The notes: generated by a model not told the origin, from the letters alone. DNA of 64,000 nt from CAVQXR01 sp963717955 (GCA_963717955.1 CAVQXR010000003.1:1-64000); one strand, 5' to 3'. Counted from the first letter of the stretch, positions 21,091 through 28,847 are shown. Numbers and translations are program-made.

Positions 21091-21431
21091 TCGGTCCACC
21101 TCACGTCGTCGCTGGGGGCGTCGACGAGCACCTGCAGCTGATCGTCGAGCGCCCGGATCTCGTACACACGGATCGGCTCCGTCGCGGGACCGTTCGAGGG
21201 CATCCCGGTCGTCGTGTCGAACGCCGAGCTATGGCAGTAGCAGACTACCGAGCCGCCCTCGATGTCGCCCTCGGAGAGCTGGCACTCCTCGTGGGAGCAC
21301 CACTCGTCGACCGCGAACAGCGTCCCGTCGTCGTGCCTCCCGATTGCGAGCCAGAGCTCGCCGATGCGGACTCCGCGCAGCGCCCCCGGCGCCACGTCCA
21401 CGGCCCGGCCCACCGTCACCCAGTCGCTCAT
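21078..21431 (-). CDS. Rieske-type [2Fe-2S] ferredoxin
   Basis: Intact 117-residue Rieske ferredoxin. Ligands are CSH in VDEWCSHEECQLSEGD and C-x-x-H in VVCYCHSSAFDTTTG, the usual spacing for an oxygenase-type Rieske domain. There is no signal peptide or membrane anchor, so it is a cytoplasmic electron carrier. It is the first gene of the leftward operon and its 3' end overlaps the P450 start, so it is likely to feed electrons to the P450. No dedicated NADH reductase gene is seen in the operon, so the reductase must be encoded elsewhere. Confidence 0.9.
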   Translation of the reverse strand: MSDWVTVGRAVDVAPGALRGVRIGELWLAIGRHDDGTLFAVDEWCSHEECQLSEGDIEGGSVVCYCHSSAFDTTTGMPSNGPATEPIRVYEIRALDDQLQVLVDAPSDDVRWTEWRL

Positions 21432-21466
21432 CCGCTCATCCAGAACCCAACCCAGGCACGTATTTT

Positions 21467-21476
21467 GGATACATTA
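21467..21476 (-). promoter_or_regulatory. candidate operator/promoter half, leftward operon
   Basis: GGATACATTA, 36 bp upstream of the Rieske ferredoxin start. Its exact inverse complement occurs at 21573-21582 next to the regulator start. The 21432-21585 interval is locally AT-rich compared with its surroundings. The sequence is probably part of the GntR regulator's binding sites, but it may also include -10 elements. Confidence 0.55.
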
Positions 21477-21572
21477 CACGCTCAGGGCTGCGTGTCAAGG
21501 TCTCACTTCTGAAAACGTCTGTCGCCGTTGAGCCGCGGTACGCACCCGAGCTATCGGGACACCTCTGGCGCA

Positions 21573-21582
21573 TAATGTATCC
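21573..21582 (+). promoter_or_regulatory. candidate operator/promoter half, regulator gene
   Basis: TAATGTATCC, the exact reverse complement of 21467-21476, ending only 3-15 bp before the possible start codons of the GntR gene. A site this close to the start suggests autoregulation. No purine-rich ribosome binding site separates it from the starts, so a leaderless transcript is possible. Confidence 0.55.
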
Positions 21583-21591
21583 TTTTTGTTC

Positions 21592-22236
21592 GTGGGCGTG
21601 GAGCCGCTGCAGATCGAGTCCGTCGTCGACCGTGTCTACGCTGCGCTGCACGAGCGGATCGTCGAGGGCGAGCTCGTGCGAGGGACGAAGCTTCGCCAGG
21701 AAGCGCTCGCCGAAGAGCTGGGCGTCTCGCGCACGCCCCTGCGGGAGGCGCTCCGGCGGCTCGCGGCCGAGGGGCTCGTCCAGTTCCACCCGAACCGCGG
21801 CGCTCACGTCTCGGATGTCAAGGTCGAGGACGTGCGTGCCGCCTACGAGGCGCGGCTGATCGTCGAGCCGGGCGCGGCGCGACTCGCGGCGACGCGCCGG
21901 CCGGCCGGCCAGCTCGCCGCGCTGCGGGGCGCCGTCGACGCCCAGCGCGAGAGCGCCGACCAGCTGTCGTCCTACGCCGCCAGCCGCGCCTTCCATCTCG
22001 CGCTCGTCCGGGCGTCGGAGAACGAGTACCTCATCCGTCTCGCCGAGACGCTCTGGGTGCCCGGGCTCGCGCAGGCGATCTACGGGAAGCAGGTGGAACG
22101 GCCGGAGCTGCTCGCCGCAGACCTGGCCGAGCACGAGCGGATCGCGAGGGCCGTCGAGGCCGGAGACGTCGAGCTCGCCGAGGCTCTCACCCGCCAGCAC
22201 ATCCACTCGGCGCTCGCGCGGACGCTCGGCGCGTAG
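21592..22236 (+). CDS. GntR-family transcriptional regulator, FCD (FadR) subfamily
   Basis: Intact regulator of about 214 residues. The N-terminal winged helix reads VVDRVYAALHERIVEGELVR, RQEALAEELGVSRTPLREAL and LVQFHPNRGAHVSDVKVEDV. The C-terminal all-helical FCD ligand domain is recognisable by YEARLIVEPGAARLAATRR, SRAFHLALVRASENEYLI and HERIARAVEAGDVELAEALT (His/Asp metal-site pattern). Possible starts are TTG 21586, GTG 21592 and GTG 21598; none has a clear Shine-Dalgarno. It is divergent from the Rieske-P450-HpaB operon and flanked by the inverted 10-mer pair, so it most likely represses that operon until a pathway acid binds. Confidence 0.9.
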   Translation: MGVEPLQIESVVDRVYAALHERIVEGELVRGTKLRQEALAEELGVSRTPLREALRRLAAEGLVQFHPNRGAHVSDVKVEDVRAAYEARLIVEPGAARLAATRRPAGQLAALRGAVDAQRESADQLSSYAASRAFHLALVRASENEYLIRLAETLWVPGLAQAIYGKQVERPELLAADLAEHERIARAVEAGDVELAEALTRQHIHSALARTLGA

Positions 22237-22351
22237 ACACGACCCGCGCAGCTGCCCTGTCGTCGACGTGGACGCGCATTCGGTCGCGGCCCCGGCGACC
22301 GATCGCAGGCCGTAGAATCGTCGCCCGAAGGCGACCAGAAGGAGAAGCACG

Positions 22352-22771
22352 ATGGATCACACATCCACGATGCGGCGCGCGTACGAGATGATCAACGCCG
22401 GGAACATCGATGGGTTCGGCGCCATGCTTGCGGACGATTTCGTCGAGCACGAGGAGACTCCCGGACTCGCGCCGACGAAGGACGGCGTGATGGAGTTCTT
22501 CAGGATGTACGTCGCGGCGTTCCCCGACCTGCGCTTCAACATCGAGGACGTCCTCCCGAGCGGCGACAAGGTGGTCGTCCGGGCGAGGGCGACGGGCACA
22601 CACCAGGGTGAGTTCATGGGCATGCCCGCGACCGGGAGGAGCATGGACGTCCCGCTCATCGACATCATTCGCTTCGGCGACGACGGCCTCGCGCACGAGC
22701 ACTGGGGCGTCTTCGACGGAATGACGATGATGCAGCAGCTCGGCCTCGCCCCGGAGGGCCCTCCCTCGTAG
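22352..22771 (+). CDS. SnoaL-like polyketide cyclase/ester cyclase family protein
   Basis: Intact 139-residue protein of the SnoaL/NTF2-like superfamily: MRRAYEMINAGNIDGFGAML, DDFVEHEETPGLAPTKDGVM, FFRMYVAAFPDLRFNIEDVL and VVVRARATGTHQGEFMGMPA, ending with the strand AHEHWGVFDGMTMMQQLG. Start ATG 22352 has AGAAGGAGAAG about 8 bases upstream. Members isomerise or cyclise small hydrophobic substrates, and many are of unknown function. It is transcribed toward the FAH gene and ends 47 bp from it. Confidence 0.85.
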   Translation: MDHTSTMRRAYEMINAGNIDGFGAMLADDFVEHEETPGLAPTKDGVMEFFRMYVAAFPDLRFNIEDVLPSGDKVVVRARATGTHQGEFMGMPATGRSMDVPLIDIIRFGDDGLAHEHWGVFDGMTMMQQLGLAPEGPPS

Positions 22772-22797
22772 CTCGCGAGGGCCGGCCGGGTCAGGCA

Positions 22798-22821
22798 GGC
22801 CGGATGAGGCCCGGCGCCTAC
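22798..22821 (-). repeat. REP-like hairpin, copy B (diverged)
   Basis: Minus strand GTAGGCGCCGGGCCTCATCC and onward, related to copies at 15957 and 35454. The TAG inside the element is the stop codon of the FAH gene (22818-22820). It lies between two convergent genes and could act in transcript ending. Confidence 0.6.
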
Positions 22822-23663
22822 GCGTAGCTCGGGCCGGCGACGACGGCATTGCGCATCGCGCCGACGCCCTCGACGGTCGTCTCGACGACGTTGCCCGGGG
22901 CGAGATAGCGCGGCGGCTTCCGGCCGTCGCCCACGCCTGCGGGCGTGCCTGTGAAGATCAGATCGCCGGGCTCGAGGGTGCAGACGCGCGAGCACCATGC
23001 GATTAGCGTCGAGACGGGGAAGATCAGGTCGCTGGTGCGGCTCGACTGCACGACCTCGCCGTCGATCCGACACTCGACCGCGAGATCGTTGGGGTTCGCG
23101 ACCTCGTCCACCGTTGCGAGCACCGGTCCGGTGGGCGCGTAGGAGTCGAACGACTTCGCCATCGTGAACTGGCGCAGGGCCCTGAACTGCTCCTCGCGGT
23201 CGGATACGTCCTGGCCGGCGGTCAGCCCGGCGACGTGCGACCAGGCGTCGCCCTCGGCGATCCGCTTGCCGCCCTTGCCGATGCACACGACGAGCTCGGC
23301 CTCCCAGTCGACGCGGAGGCGCCCGCCTGGAATGACGATGTCGTCGGTCGGCCCGGCGAGCGCGCTCGGGAGCTTCGTGAACACGACGGGCTGCTCCGGG
23401 AGGTCGAGCCCCGACTCCTCCGCGTGCCCGCGGTAGTTGAGTCCGATCGCGAGGATCTTCGACGGACGTGGAACCGGCGAGGCGAGCCTCGCCGACTCGA
23501 GGGGCTGTGCATCCGCCGGCACGGGAAGGTCGTCGATCTCGCCGAGCCTCGGGATCAGTGCCATGGGGTCGGAAGGAAGCCGTCCCCCGCTCGCGTGCTC
23601 GACGTCGACGAGCTTGCCCTCGACGACGAGGTGCGCCCTTCCGGAGATGTTCGCGATCTTCAT
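22818..23663 (-). CDS. fumarylacetoacetate hydrolase-family protein
   Basis: Intact FAH-family enzyme of 281 residues. The start MKIANISGRAHLVVEGKLVD at 23663 is favoured over the in-frame ATG at 23681. Core motifs: ILAIGLNYRGHAEESG, the metal-binding DWEAELVVCIGKGGKRIAEG, GLTAGQDVSDREEQFRALRQ, TSDLIFPVSTLIAWCS and LEPGDLIFTGTPAGVGDGRK. Such enzymes cleave, decarboxylate or tautomerise 2-oxo acids such as meta-cleavage products. It is the last gene of the HpaB-RidA-DUF1028 unit, 48 bp after the DUF1028 stop. Its own stop codon lies within a REP-like hairpin. Confidence 0.9.
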   Translation of the reverse strand: MKIANISGRAHLVVEGKLVDVEHASGGRLPSDPMALIPRLGEIDDLPVPADAQPLESARLASPVPRPSKILAIGLNYRGHAEESGLDLPEQPVVFTKLPSALAGPTDDIVIPGGRLRVDWEAELVVCIGKGGKRIAEGDAWSHVAGLTAGQDVSDREEQFRALRQFTMAKSFDSYAPTGPVLATVDEVANPNDLAVECRIDGEVVQSSRTSDLIFPVSTLIAWCSRVCTLEPGDLIFTGTPAGVGDGRKPPRYLAPGNVVETTVEGVGAMRNAVVAGPSYA

Positions 23664-23711
23664 GCGCCCTACCCTAACCAAGCGAGCTCGGGGCTGCCGC
23701 GAGCTCGAGCC

Positions 23712-24386
23712 TCACGGATCGCCGGGGACGCCGAAGCTCGGTGCCGCGGTCGGATCGAGCGCGCGCGAGACGTAGTCGTCGAGCTGCGGAGCCCAGACCT
23801 CCCAGAGCTTTTCCAGCTCCTCGAGCGGCCCGTCGTGCCAGTCGACGCGGAGATCGGCCACGGGCCAGGCAACCTTGTCCACGACCAGCAGGCCCGCCGA
23901 GCGGACAGGTCCCTCCTCGCCCCCCGCGGCCTGCCCGGCCAGAAGTGCGTCGGCCAGCCGGCGGCCGAGGTGGGCGCCGGCGTCGCGCTCGAAGGCCGCG
24001 ACCATCGCGCCGGGCACGTCGTCGCTCGCGAGCAGGTTGCCGGCGGCGACGCAGTTGCGCCCCTCCGCGGTCACGTTCCTGCCGAGCGTGTGCGTGCCGG
24101 AGCGCGCCGCCGTGCGGCCGGCGGCGTCGATCGCCGTCAGCTGGCGGTACTCGATGTGCTCGGCCGTACGAGCTGCCTCGGCGATTGCCTCCGGCGCCGC
24201 CAGCCCCGTCTCCATGAGGTCGAGAAGCCTCGGACCGAGCCGCGGGTCGGTGATGTTCTGGCTCGCGGCCGCTCCCACTCCGGCGCGCGCGTGCGCGCAG
24301 CGAGCCGCGACGCACGGGCTCGACGAGGTGACGGCGACGCCGAGCATCCCGGTCCGCTCGCAGCGGCCGACGAGCGAGAAGGTCAT
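23712..24386 (-). CDS. DUF1028 family protein
   Basis: Intact 224-residue DUF1028 protein, a family with an Ntn-hydrolase-like fold and unknown function. The start MTFSLVGRCERTGMLGVAVT at 24386 overlaps the RidA stop (ATGA). Typical features: SSSPCVAARCAHARAGVGA, SQNITDPRLGPRLLDLMETG, RQLTAIDAAGRTAARSGTHT, EGRNCVAAGNLLASDDVPGA and VDWHDGPLEELEKLWEVW. The tight coupling with a RidA-family deaminase and an HpaB-type monooxygenase suggests hydrolysis of an amide, imine or deamination intermediate, but this is inference from context only. Confidence 0.85.
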   Translation of the reverse strand: MTFSLVGRCERTGMLGVAVTSSSPCVAARCAHARAGVGAAASQNITDPRLGPRLLDLMETGLAAPEAIAEAARTAEHIEYRQLTAIDAAGRTAARSGTHTLGRNVTAEGRNCVAAGNLLASDDVPGAMVAAFERDAGAHLGRRLADALLAGQAAGGEEGPVRSAGLLVVDKVAWPVADLRVDWHDGPLEELEKLWEVWAPQLDDYVSRALDPTAAPSFGVPGDP

Positions 24387-24808
24387 CGCCGCTCCGGCGG
24401 GATCACGGCGGTCGCGTCGATCTCGACGACCCACTCGGGTCGCGCGAGCGCCTCGACCACGATCCCGGTCGAGGCCGGGTGCACTCCCTTCAGCCAACGG
24501 CCCATGACGCGGTAGACGGGCTCGCGGTAGCGGATGTCCGTGAGGTAGACGACGATCTTGACGACGTCCTCGAGCCGCGCGCCGGCCTCCTCGAGCAGCA
24601 TCGCGATGTTCGCCATCGCCTGCTCGGTCTGCGCGTCGACGTCGCCGATCCCGACCGACTCGGACGTGTCGAGGTTCTGGCCGACCTGCCCGCGCAGGTA
24701 GATCGTGTTGCCGGCGACCACCGCCTGGCAGAGGTCGTTGTCGAGCTTCTGGTCGGGATAGGTGTCCCGGGTGTTGAACTTCCTGATCCGGGTATGGCCG
24801 TGGCTCAC
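24383..24808 (-). CDS. RidA/YjgF-family protein
   Basis: Intact 141-residue RidA-superfamily protein. Members hydrolyse reactive enamines/imines, and some are catabolic deaminases such as 2-aminomuconate deaminase. The GTG at 24808 overlaps the HpaB-paralog stop (GTGA). Motifs: LDNDLCQAVVAGNTIYLRGQ, VDAQTEQAMANIAMLLEEAG, LEDVVKIVVYLTDIRYREPV, HPASTGIVVEALARPEWVVE. The usual catalytic arginine region (R-P) is visible as ARPEWVVEIDATAVI. It is slightly longer at the N-terminus than housekeeping RidA (about 125-130 residues). Context favours a pathway enzyme. Confidence 0.9.
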   Translation of the reverse strand: MSHGHTRIRKFNTRDTYPDQKLDNDLCQAVVAGNTIYLRGQVGQNLDTSESVGIGDVDAQTEQAMANIAMLLEEAGARLEDVVKIVVYLTDIRYREPVYRVMGRWLKGVHPASTGIVVEALARPEWVVEIDATAVIPPERR

Positions 24809-26289
24809 GGTGCCCCCGTCGCGAGCGGCACCTTCCGATGCTCGGTTTCCAGGACGTCGTCCGACAGCCCGGCGTAGCGCCGCACGAGGTCGAGCGGGCC
24901 GGCGAAGTCGAAGTTGTTGTAGACGGCGAGGTTGTGCGCGAAGGGTGGTGACTGCGCGAACAGCTGGAACGTCAGCCGGTGTCCCGCGTAGTCGGAGTTG
25001 AGCAGGTCGCGCGCAAAGGCGAGGAGACGTCGCCGGTCCTCCGCGATCCAGCCGCCGAGTGCGTAGTACTTCTCGAGCCACGGGCCGGTCTCAGGGTGCC
25101 GAAACAGCGCGATGTCCGGTGTCACGCAGATCTGGCCGCCGCACAGCTCGCGGGCGAGATGGATCATCGCCGGGAGCTGCGAGCAGGCGAGGACCCGGCC
25201 CGTGAACAGCAGCGACTGGTTCGGCATCAGCAGGCCGCCCGGGCTCGCCTCCGCCAGGTCGATGGCGGCCGTCAGGTGAGCGTTGATCCCTTCCCGGTAG
25301 CACGCGAGCGTCGCGAGCTTCTCCTGCACCGGCTGGCGGCGCTCGAGCCCTGTCTGGCGAACATTGAACGTGGACACGCCGATCAGCAGGTCGGCGTAGC
25401 GGAGGATCCGCTGCACGAACGGGAAGGCGCTGTAGCGGTGGAGCGTGGCGCGGATGAAGCTCGCCGCCCTCGTGTGCCGGTAGAAGAGGACGTTCTCCCA
25501 GGGGATGAGGACGTCGTCGAAGACGATGAGCGTGTCGACCTCGTCGAAACCATTGGCGAGCGGGTAGTCGGCCGCGGGCGCGCGGCCCGCAAGCCCCGTT
25601 CGGCAGAGGTGCTTGATGCCGGGCGCGCCCATGGGGGCGATGAAGCCGAGCGCGTAGTCGGAGAGCTTGTCGTCCCCCCAGTTCGCGATCGTCGGTTTCA
25701 CGAACGCCTGGTTCGCGTAGGCCGCCGCCGTCTCGAACTTCGCGCCGCGCACGACGATCCCGCCGTCGGTCTCGCGGACGAGGCGAAGCTGCGTGTCGGG
25801 ATGCTCCTGGTCCTGCGGGCGCTTCGAGCGGTCGCCCTTCGGGTCGGTGTTGGCCGACACGTGGAAAGGGTCGAGCCGTGCGGCCCGCTCGACATGGCTG
25901 CGGATGTGCTCCGAGAACTGGGGATCGATCTCGTTCAGCACGTCCTGGCCGTCGTAGAGCGACCACATCTCGCCCACCGTCTCGTCGCTGACCCGCGTCA
26001 CGACGCCTCCGACATCGTCGAGCACAGCGTCGACGGCCTGCCGCTTCGCCTGCCAGTCGTCTCTCGTCCGCGGCAGCTTCGGTCCGATCGGGCACCGCTC
26101 GCCGGCCTCGGCGTACGACATGACATCTCGCGTCGCCTCCTCGTGCGCCATGTCGTAGATGCGGGCGCGCACGTCGACGATCGGCCGGAACGCCGCGTGC
26201 GTCGTCACGTCCTCGACCCGCTCGCCGTCGATCCAGACCTCGCGGCCGTCGCGGATCGAAGCGCGGTACTCCTCACCGGTGCGGATCAT
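24805..26289 (-). CDS. HpaB-type flavin-dependent monooxygenase (4-hydroxyphenylacetate 3-hydroxylase family), paralog
   Basis: Intact 494-residue member of the HpaB family. N-terminal domain: MIRTGEEYRASIRDGREVWI with FRPIVDVRARIYDMAHE. Middle: DPKGDRSKRPQDQ, IVVRGAKFETAAAYANQAFV, LSDYALGFIAPMGAPGIKHL and FDDVLIPWENVLFYRH. C-terminal helical domain: LACSQLPAMIHLARELCGGQ and FARDLLNSDYAGHRLTFQLF. It is the first gene of the unit followed by RidA, DUF1028 and FAH genes with 4-bp overlaps. No flavin reductase gene is in this unit, so it may share the one at 19287. Members also include 4-hydroxybutyryl-CoA dehydratases, but the FeS-binding cysteine pattern of those is not seen. Confidence 0.9.
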   Translation of the reverse strand: MIRTGEEYRASIRDGREVWIDGERVEDVTTHAAFRPIVDVRARIYDMAHEEATRDVMSYAEAGERCPIGPKLPRTRDDWQAKRQAVDAVLDDVGGVVTRVSDETVGEMWSLYDGQDVLNEIDPQFSEHIRSHVERAARLDPFHVSANTDPKGDRSKRPQDQEHPDTQLRLVRETDGGIVVRGAKFETAAAYANQAFVKPTIANWGDDKLSDYALGFIAPMGAPGIKHLCRTGLAGRAPAADYPLANGFDEVDTLIVFDDVLIPWENVLFYRHTRAASFIRATLHRYSAFPFVQRILRYADLLIGVSTFNVRQTGLERRQPVQEKLATLACYREGINAHLTAAIDLAEASPGGLLMPNQSLLFTGRVLACSQLPAMIHLARELCGGQICVTPDIALFRHPETGPWLEKYYALGGWIAEDRRRLLAFARDLLNSDYAGHRLTFQLFAQSPPFAHNLAVYNNFDFAGPLDLVRRYAGLSDDVLETEHRKVPLATGAP

Positions 26290-26299
26290 GTCGCCATCG

Positions 26300-26530
26300 G
26301 CCCTCCTCCTCCACGTGGGTGCGAATCGTCGAACTCTGCCGGGCCGCCCGGGTCGGTGAGACGCGCGGAAGACCGACGGAAGTGCGCTGCCTCGGTCCTG
26401 CGGTACGTCTCGTACCGCGAGTCCTCAGCGAGGCCTACCGGCCCGAGCAGGCCCAGGGAGAAGGCGAGCGACCGCTCGACGTCTCCGACTGCCAGATCGA
26501 CGTGGTGGATCCCACGGGCGGGTATCGCGG
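26300..26530 (-). pseudogene. remnant of a VOC/glyoxalase-family gene
   Basis: On the minus strand the segment from about 26519 reads GIHHVDLAVGDVERSLAFSL, then GLLGPVGLAEDSRYETYR and onward. This is the N-terminal strand-helix of vicinal-oxygen-chelate proteins (HHVDLAV--VERSLAFYLGLLG). There is a stop-free continuation to about 26300 but no second half and no clear start, so it seems to be a truncated remnant. The rest of the 26290-26923 interval (upstream of the GS-like gene) shows no gene I can support; it must hold the promoters of both the leftward HpaB unit and the rightward GS gene. Confidence 0.45.
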
Positions 26531-26923
26531 CCCCCTCGTGCTCGACCCGAGGACAGTACTCGATCTGCGGCGGCGCTCCCTCGCGGGCTCAGTCCGGTGG
26601 CTTCGGTCCACCGCCCACGTCCACCGTCTGAACGGCAATCACCGCTGCTGCACGACTCGCGAGACAGGAGGAACGCGCGGCGACCCCGGTGCGCACCCGC
26701 GGACGGCCGCTCTGCCGCGGCAGGATCCCGCCGAGCGCTTGAGCGCTCGGCCGAGAGGTCTCATACTCTCGGAGTCACGACGACGGGGGGAGATGGCGAA
26801 CCGGGTTGCGAGGACGGCGGGCTCGAACGGCGGCGTATCGACCAGCCGACCGCGATCGACGCCATCGTCGGGCTGCTCGTCGCGTTCCCATCGCGAGGAC
26901 GAACACGAGACAAAGGACGACGC

Positions 26924-28243
26924 ATGACGCTGACGCTCGATGAGCTGCGCACGGCCGGCATCACCCGGGTGCGCGTCCACTACAGCGACCACCTCGGCAC
27001 CACGCGCGCGAAGGTGATCCCGCTCGACGAGCTCGAGGAGGTGTGCCAGGGCGGCCTCCATTTCTGCGTCTCGGTCTTCGCGATCGACCACACCGGCGTG
27101 ATGGTCGACGGCACCGGGCTCCGCGACGAGGTGCAGTTTCGCGACATGGACGTGGTTCCCGACCTGTCGACGCTGCGGATCGTCCCGTGGGAGCGAGATA
27201 CCGCGCTCTGCATCGGGGACTGCCGCTTCGACGGCGAGCCGCTTCCCTCCGATCCACGGGGCATCCTCAGACGGGCGATCGGCGAGGCGGAGGCCCACGG
27301 CCTGCGGGTCAAGTGCGGCCACGAGCTCGAGTTCTTCCTCTTCCGCCGTAACGACCAGGGCGGGATCGAGCGCTACGCGCCGACACCCGGGCTCGTCTAT
27401 CGCATGGACCCGCGCGTCGATCCGGGGGGCGTGATCCGGCAGATGGAGGACGCCGTCCGGGGGCTCGGGCTCCCGTTCGTCTGCGTGAACCAGGAGTACG
27501 ACCCGTCGCAGTGGGAGATCAACTGCCGCTACGACGAGGTGCTCCAGGCCGCCGACGACGCGCATCTGCTGAAGCTCGCGATCAAGGAGATCGCGGCGAT
27601 GAACGGGCTCGTCGCCACGTTCCTGGGCCGGCCGACGAACGCAGGCGGGACGTCCGGGTACCACCTTCACTTCTCGCTGTGGAACGAGGACGGCACGAAC
27701 GCCATGGAGGCTCCCGGCGGGGAGCTCGGGCTCTCGGACGATGCCCGCTGGTTCGTCGCGGGCCAGCTCCGGCATGCCCGCGCCATGAGCGCCGTGATGG
27801 CGCCGACGATCAACGCCTACCGCCGGTTCATCGCCCGGGAGCTGGCGCCCTACTGGGTGAACTGGGGGCCCGACAACCGGTCCGTCTACGTGCGGATCCC
27901 GCCGGAGCGCGGCAAGGCGACCCGGCTCGAGTCGCGCGCAGGCGACGGCACCGCGAGCCCGTACCTCGCCTCGGCGGCCGCGTTGTTCGCCGGGATCGAC
28001 GGGCTCGACCGCAAGCTCGATCCGGGCCCGCCCGCGTACGGAGTCTACGAGGAGGGCGACTACGAGACCCTCCCCTTCTCCCTCGCCGAGGCGCTCGACG
28101 CCCTCGAGGCGGACCCGTTCATGTGCCACAAGCTGAGCGCCCAGTTCGTGCAGTGCTTCGTCGCGATGAAGCGCGACGAGGTGCGCCGCTTCTCGCTGTC
28201 GGTCACCGACTGGGAGCTGAACGAGTACCTCGAGGCCCTGTAG
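26924..28243 (+). CDS. glutamine synthetase family protein (type I fold, GlnA-like/gamma-glutamyl-amide ligase)
   Basis: Intact 439-residue protein of the glutamine-synthetase family. The start MTLTLDELRTAGITRVRVHY at 26924 follows ACAAAGGACG. ATP-grasp-like barrel motifs are VKCGHELEFFLFR (ExE metal ligands), TNAGGTSGYHLHFSLWNEDG (GxxxHxHxS) and TINAYRRFIARELAPYWVNW. Also present are IPPERGKATRLESRAGDGTA (R-x-E/R region) and ASPYLASAAALFAGIDGL. It lacks the adenylylation Tyr loop of housekeeping GlnA and resembles the GS-like enzymes that gamma-glutamylate amines (polyamines, ethanolamine, aromatic amines). It is divergent from the HpaB-RidA unit. A GC hairpin at 28294 follows. Confidence 0.85.
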   Translation: MTLTLDELRTAGITRVRVHYSDHLGTTRAKVIPLDELEEVCQGGLHFCVSVFAIDHTGVMVDGTGLRDEVQFRDMDVVPDLSTLRIVPWERDTALCIGDCRFDGEPLPSDPRGILRRAIGEAEAHGLRVKCGHELEFFLFRRNDQGGIERYAPTPGLVYRMDPRVDPGGVIRQMEDAVRGLGLPFVCVNQEYDPSQWEINCRYDEVLQAADDAHLLKLAIKEIAAMNGLVATFLGRPTNAGGTSGYHLHFSLWNEDGTNAMEAPGGELGLSDDARWFVAGQLRHARAMSAVMAPTINAYRRFIARELAPYWVNWGPDNRSVYVRIPPERGKATRLESRAGDGTASPYLASAAALFAGIDGLDRKLDPGPPAYGVYEEGDYETLPFSLAEALDALEADPFMCHKLSAQFVQCFVAMKRDEVRRFSLSVTDWELNEYLEAL

Positions 28244-28293
28244 TTCCTCGCGCCACGGCGTCGCCGGGACGTCCACGTCCCCGGGAAGTGCCG

Positions 28294-28317
28294 GAGGGCC
28301 GGCTTGCGCCGGCCCTC
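28294..28317. terminator. perfect 10-bp GC hairpin
   Basis: GAGGGCCGGC-TTGC-GCCGGCCCTC, 50 bp after the GS-like stop and between two convergent genes. There is no T-tract on either strand, so it fits an actinobacterial-style bidirectional terminator. Confidence 0.7.
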
Positions 28318-28358
28318 GGGTCGAGCGGGGAGACCGGCGGTGAGGCCGGCGGCAGCTC

Positions 28359-28775
28359 CTATGCCTCGAACTCGAACGTGTCGTCCGGCCCGAAGATCCT
28401 CTCCTTCAGCCACGCCCGCGTGTCCGGGCCGGTCTTCGGGTTGTAGAGGATGCCGATCAGGATGCCGGCGAGAAGGAGGCTGTTGCGCCCCTTGTGCGTA
28501 GGCTTCGACGCCTTCTGCGCGCGCTTGCCGGCCTGACGAAGCTCGCCGACCACGTTGCGAAGCTCCTCCTGGAGCTCCGGATCGGCCGCGAGCTTGGTGA
28601 CGACGCTACGGGCGGCCGCGGCCGTCGGCTCGGCGCCCTCGAGGAACAGGTCGTCGTAGACGGTGCGGGCCGACCCGTACGCATTCTTCACGTGCTTCTT
28701 GAACTTCTCGTCCTTGGCGAGCCGCTTCACGACTGGCTTGGCGGCGACGGCCGTCTCCTTGACTTTCGTGGGCAT
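28359..28775 (-). CDS. small helical protein with one membrane segment, unknown function
   Basis: Intact 138-residue protein not assigned to a named family. Residues 1-90 are lysine/alanine-rich and predicted helical (AAKPVVKRLAKDEKFKKHVK, ARTVYDDLFLEGAEPTAAAA). A short hydrophobic stretch SLLLAGILIGILYNP follows at about residues 99-113, then a charged tail TRAWLKERIFGPDDTFEFEA. The layout resembles YtxH-like or stress-associated membrane proteins of actinobacteria. Good ribosome site (AGAAAGGACC, upstream of 28775). It converges with the GS-like gene. Confidence 0.6.
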   Translation of the reverse strand: MPTKVKETAVAAKPVVKRLAKDEKFKKHVKNAYGSARTVYDDLFLEGAEPTAAAARSVVTKLAADPELQEELRNVVGELRQAGKRAQKASKPTHKGRNSLLLAGILIGILYNPKTGPDTRAWLKERIFGPDDTFEFEA

Positions 28776-28847
28776 GGTCGGTCCTTTCTCCGGGTTCTGC
28801 CTCGATTGTAGCCGCAGGGTGCTTCGGTGACGGTAGGCTCTGCGTCG

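Noticed and set aside
26319..26927. 202-codon plus-strand frame upstream of the GS-like gene
   Set aside because: Arg/Pro/Ser-rich with no motifs; the opposite strand carries a recognisable VOC remnant.
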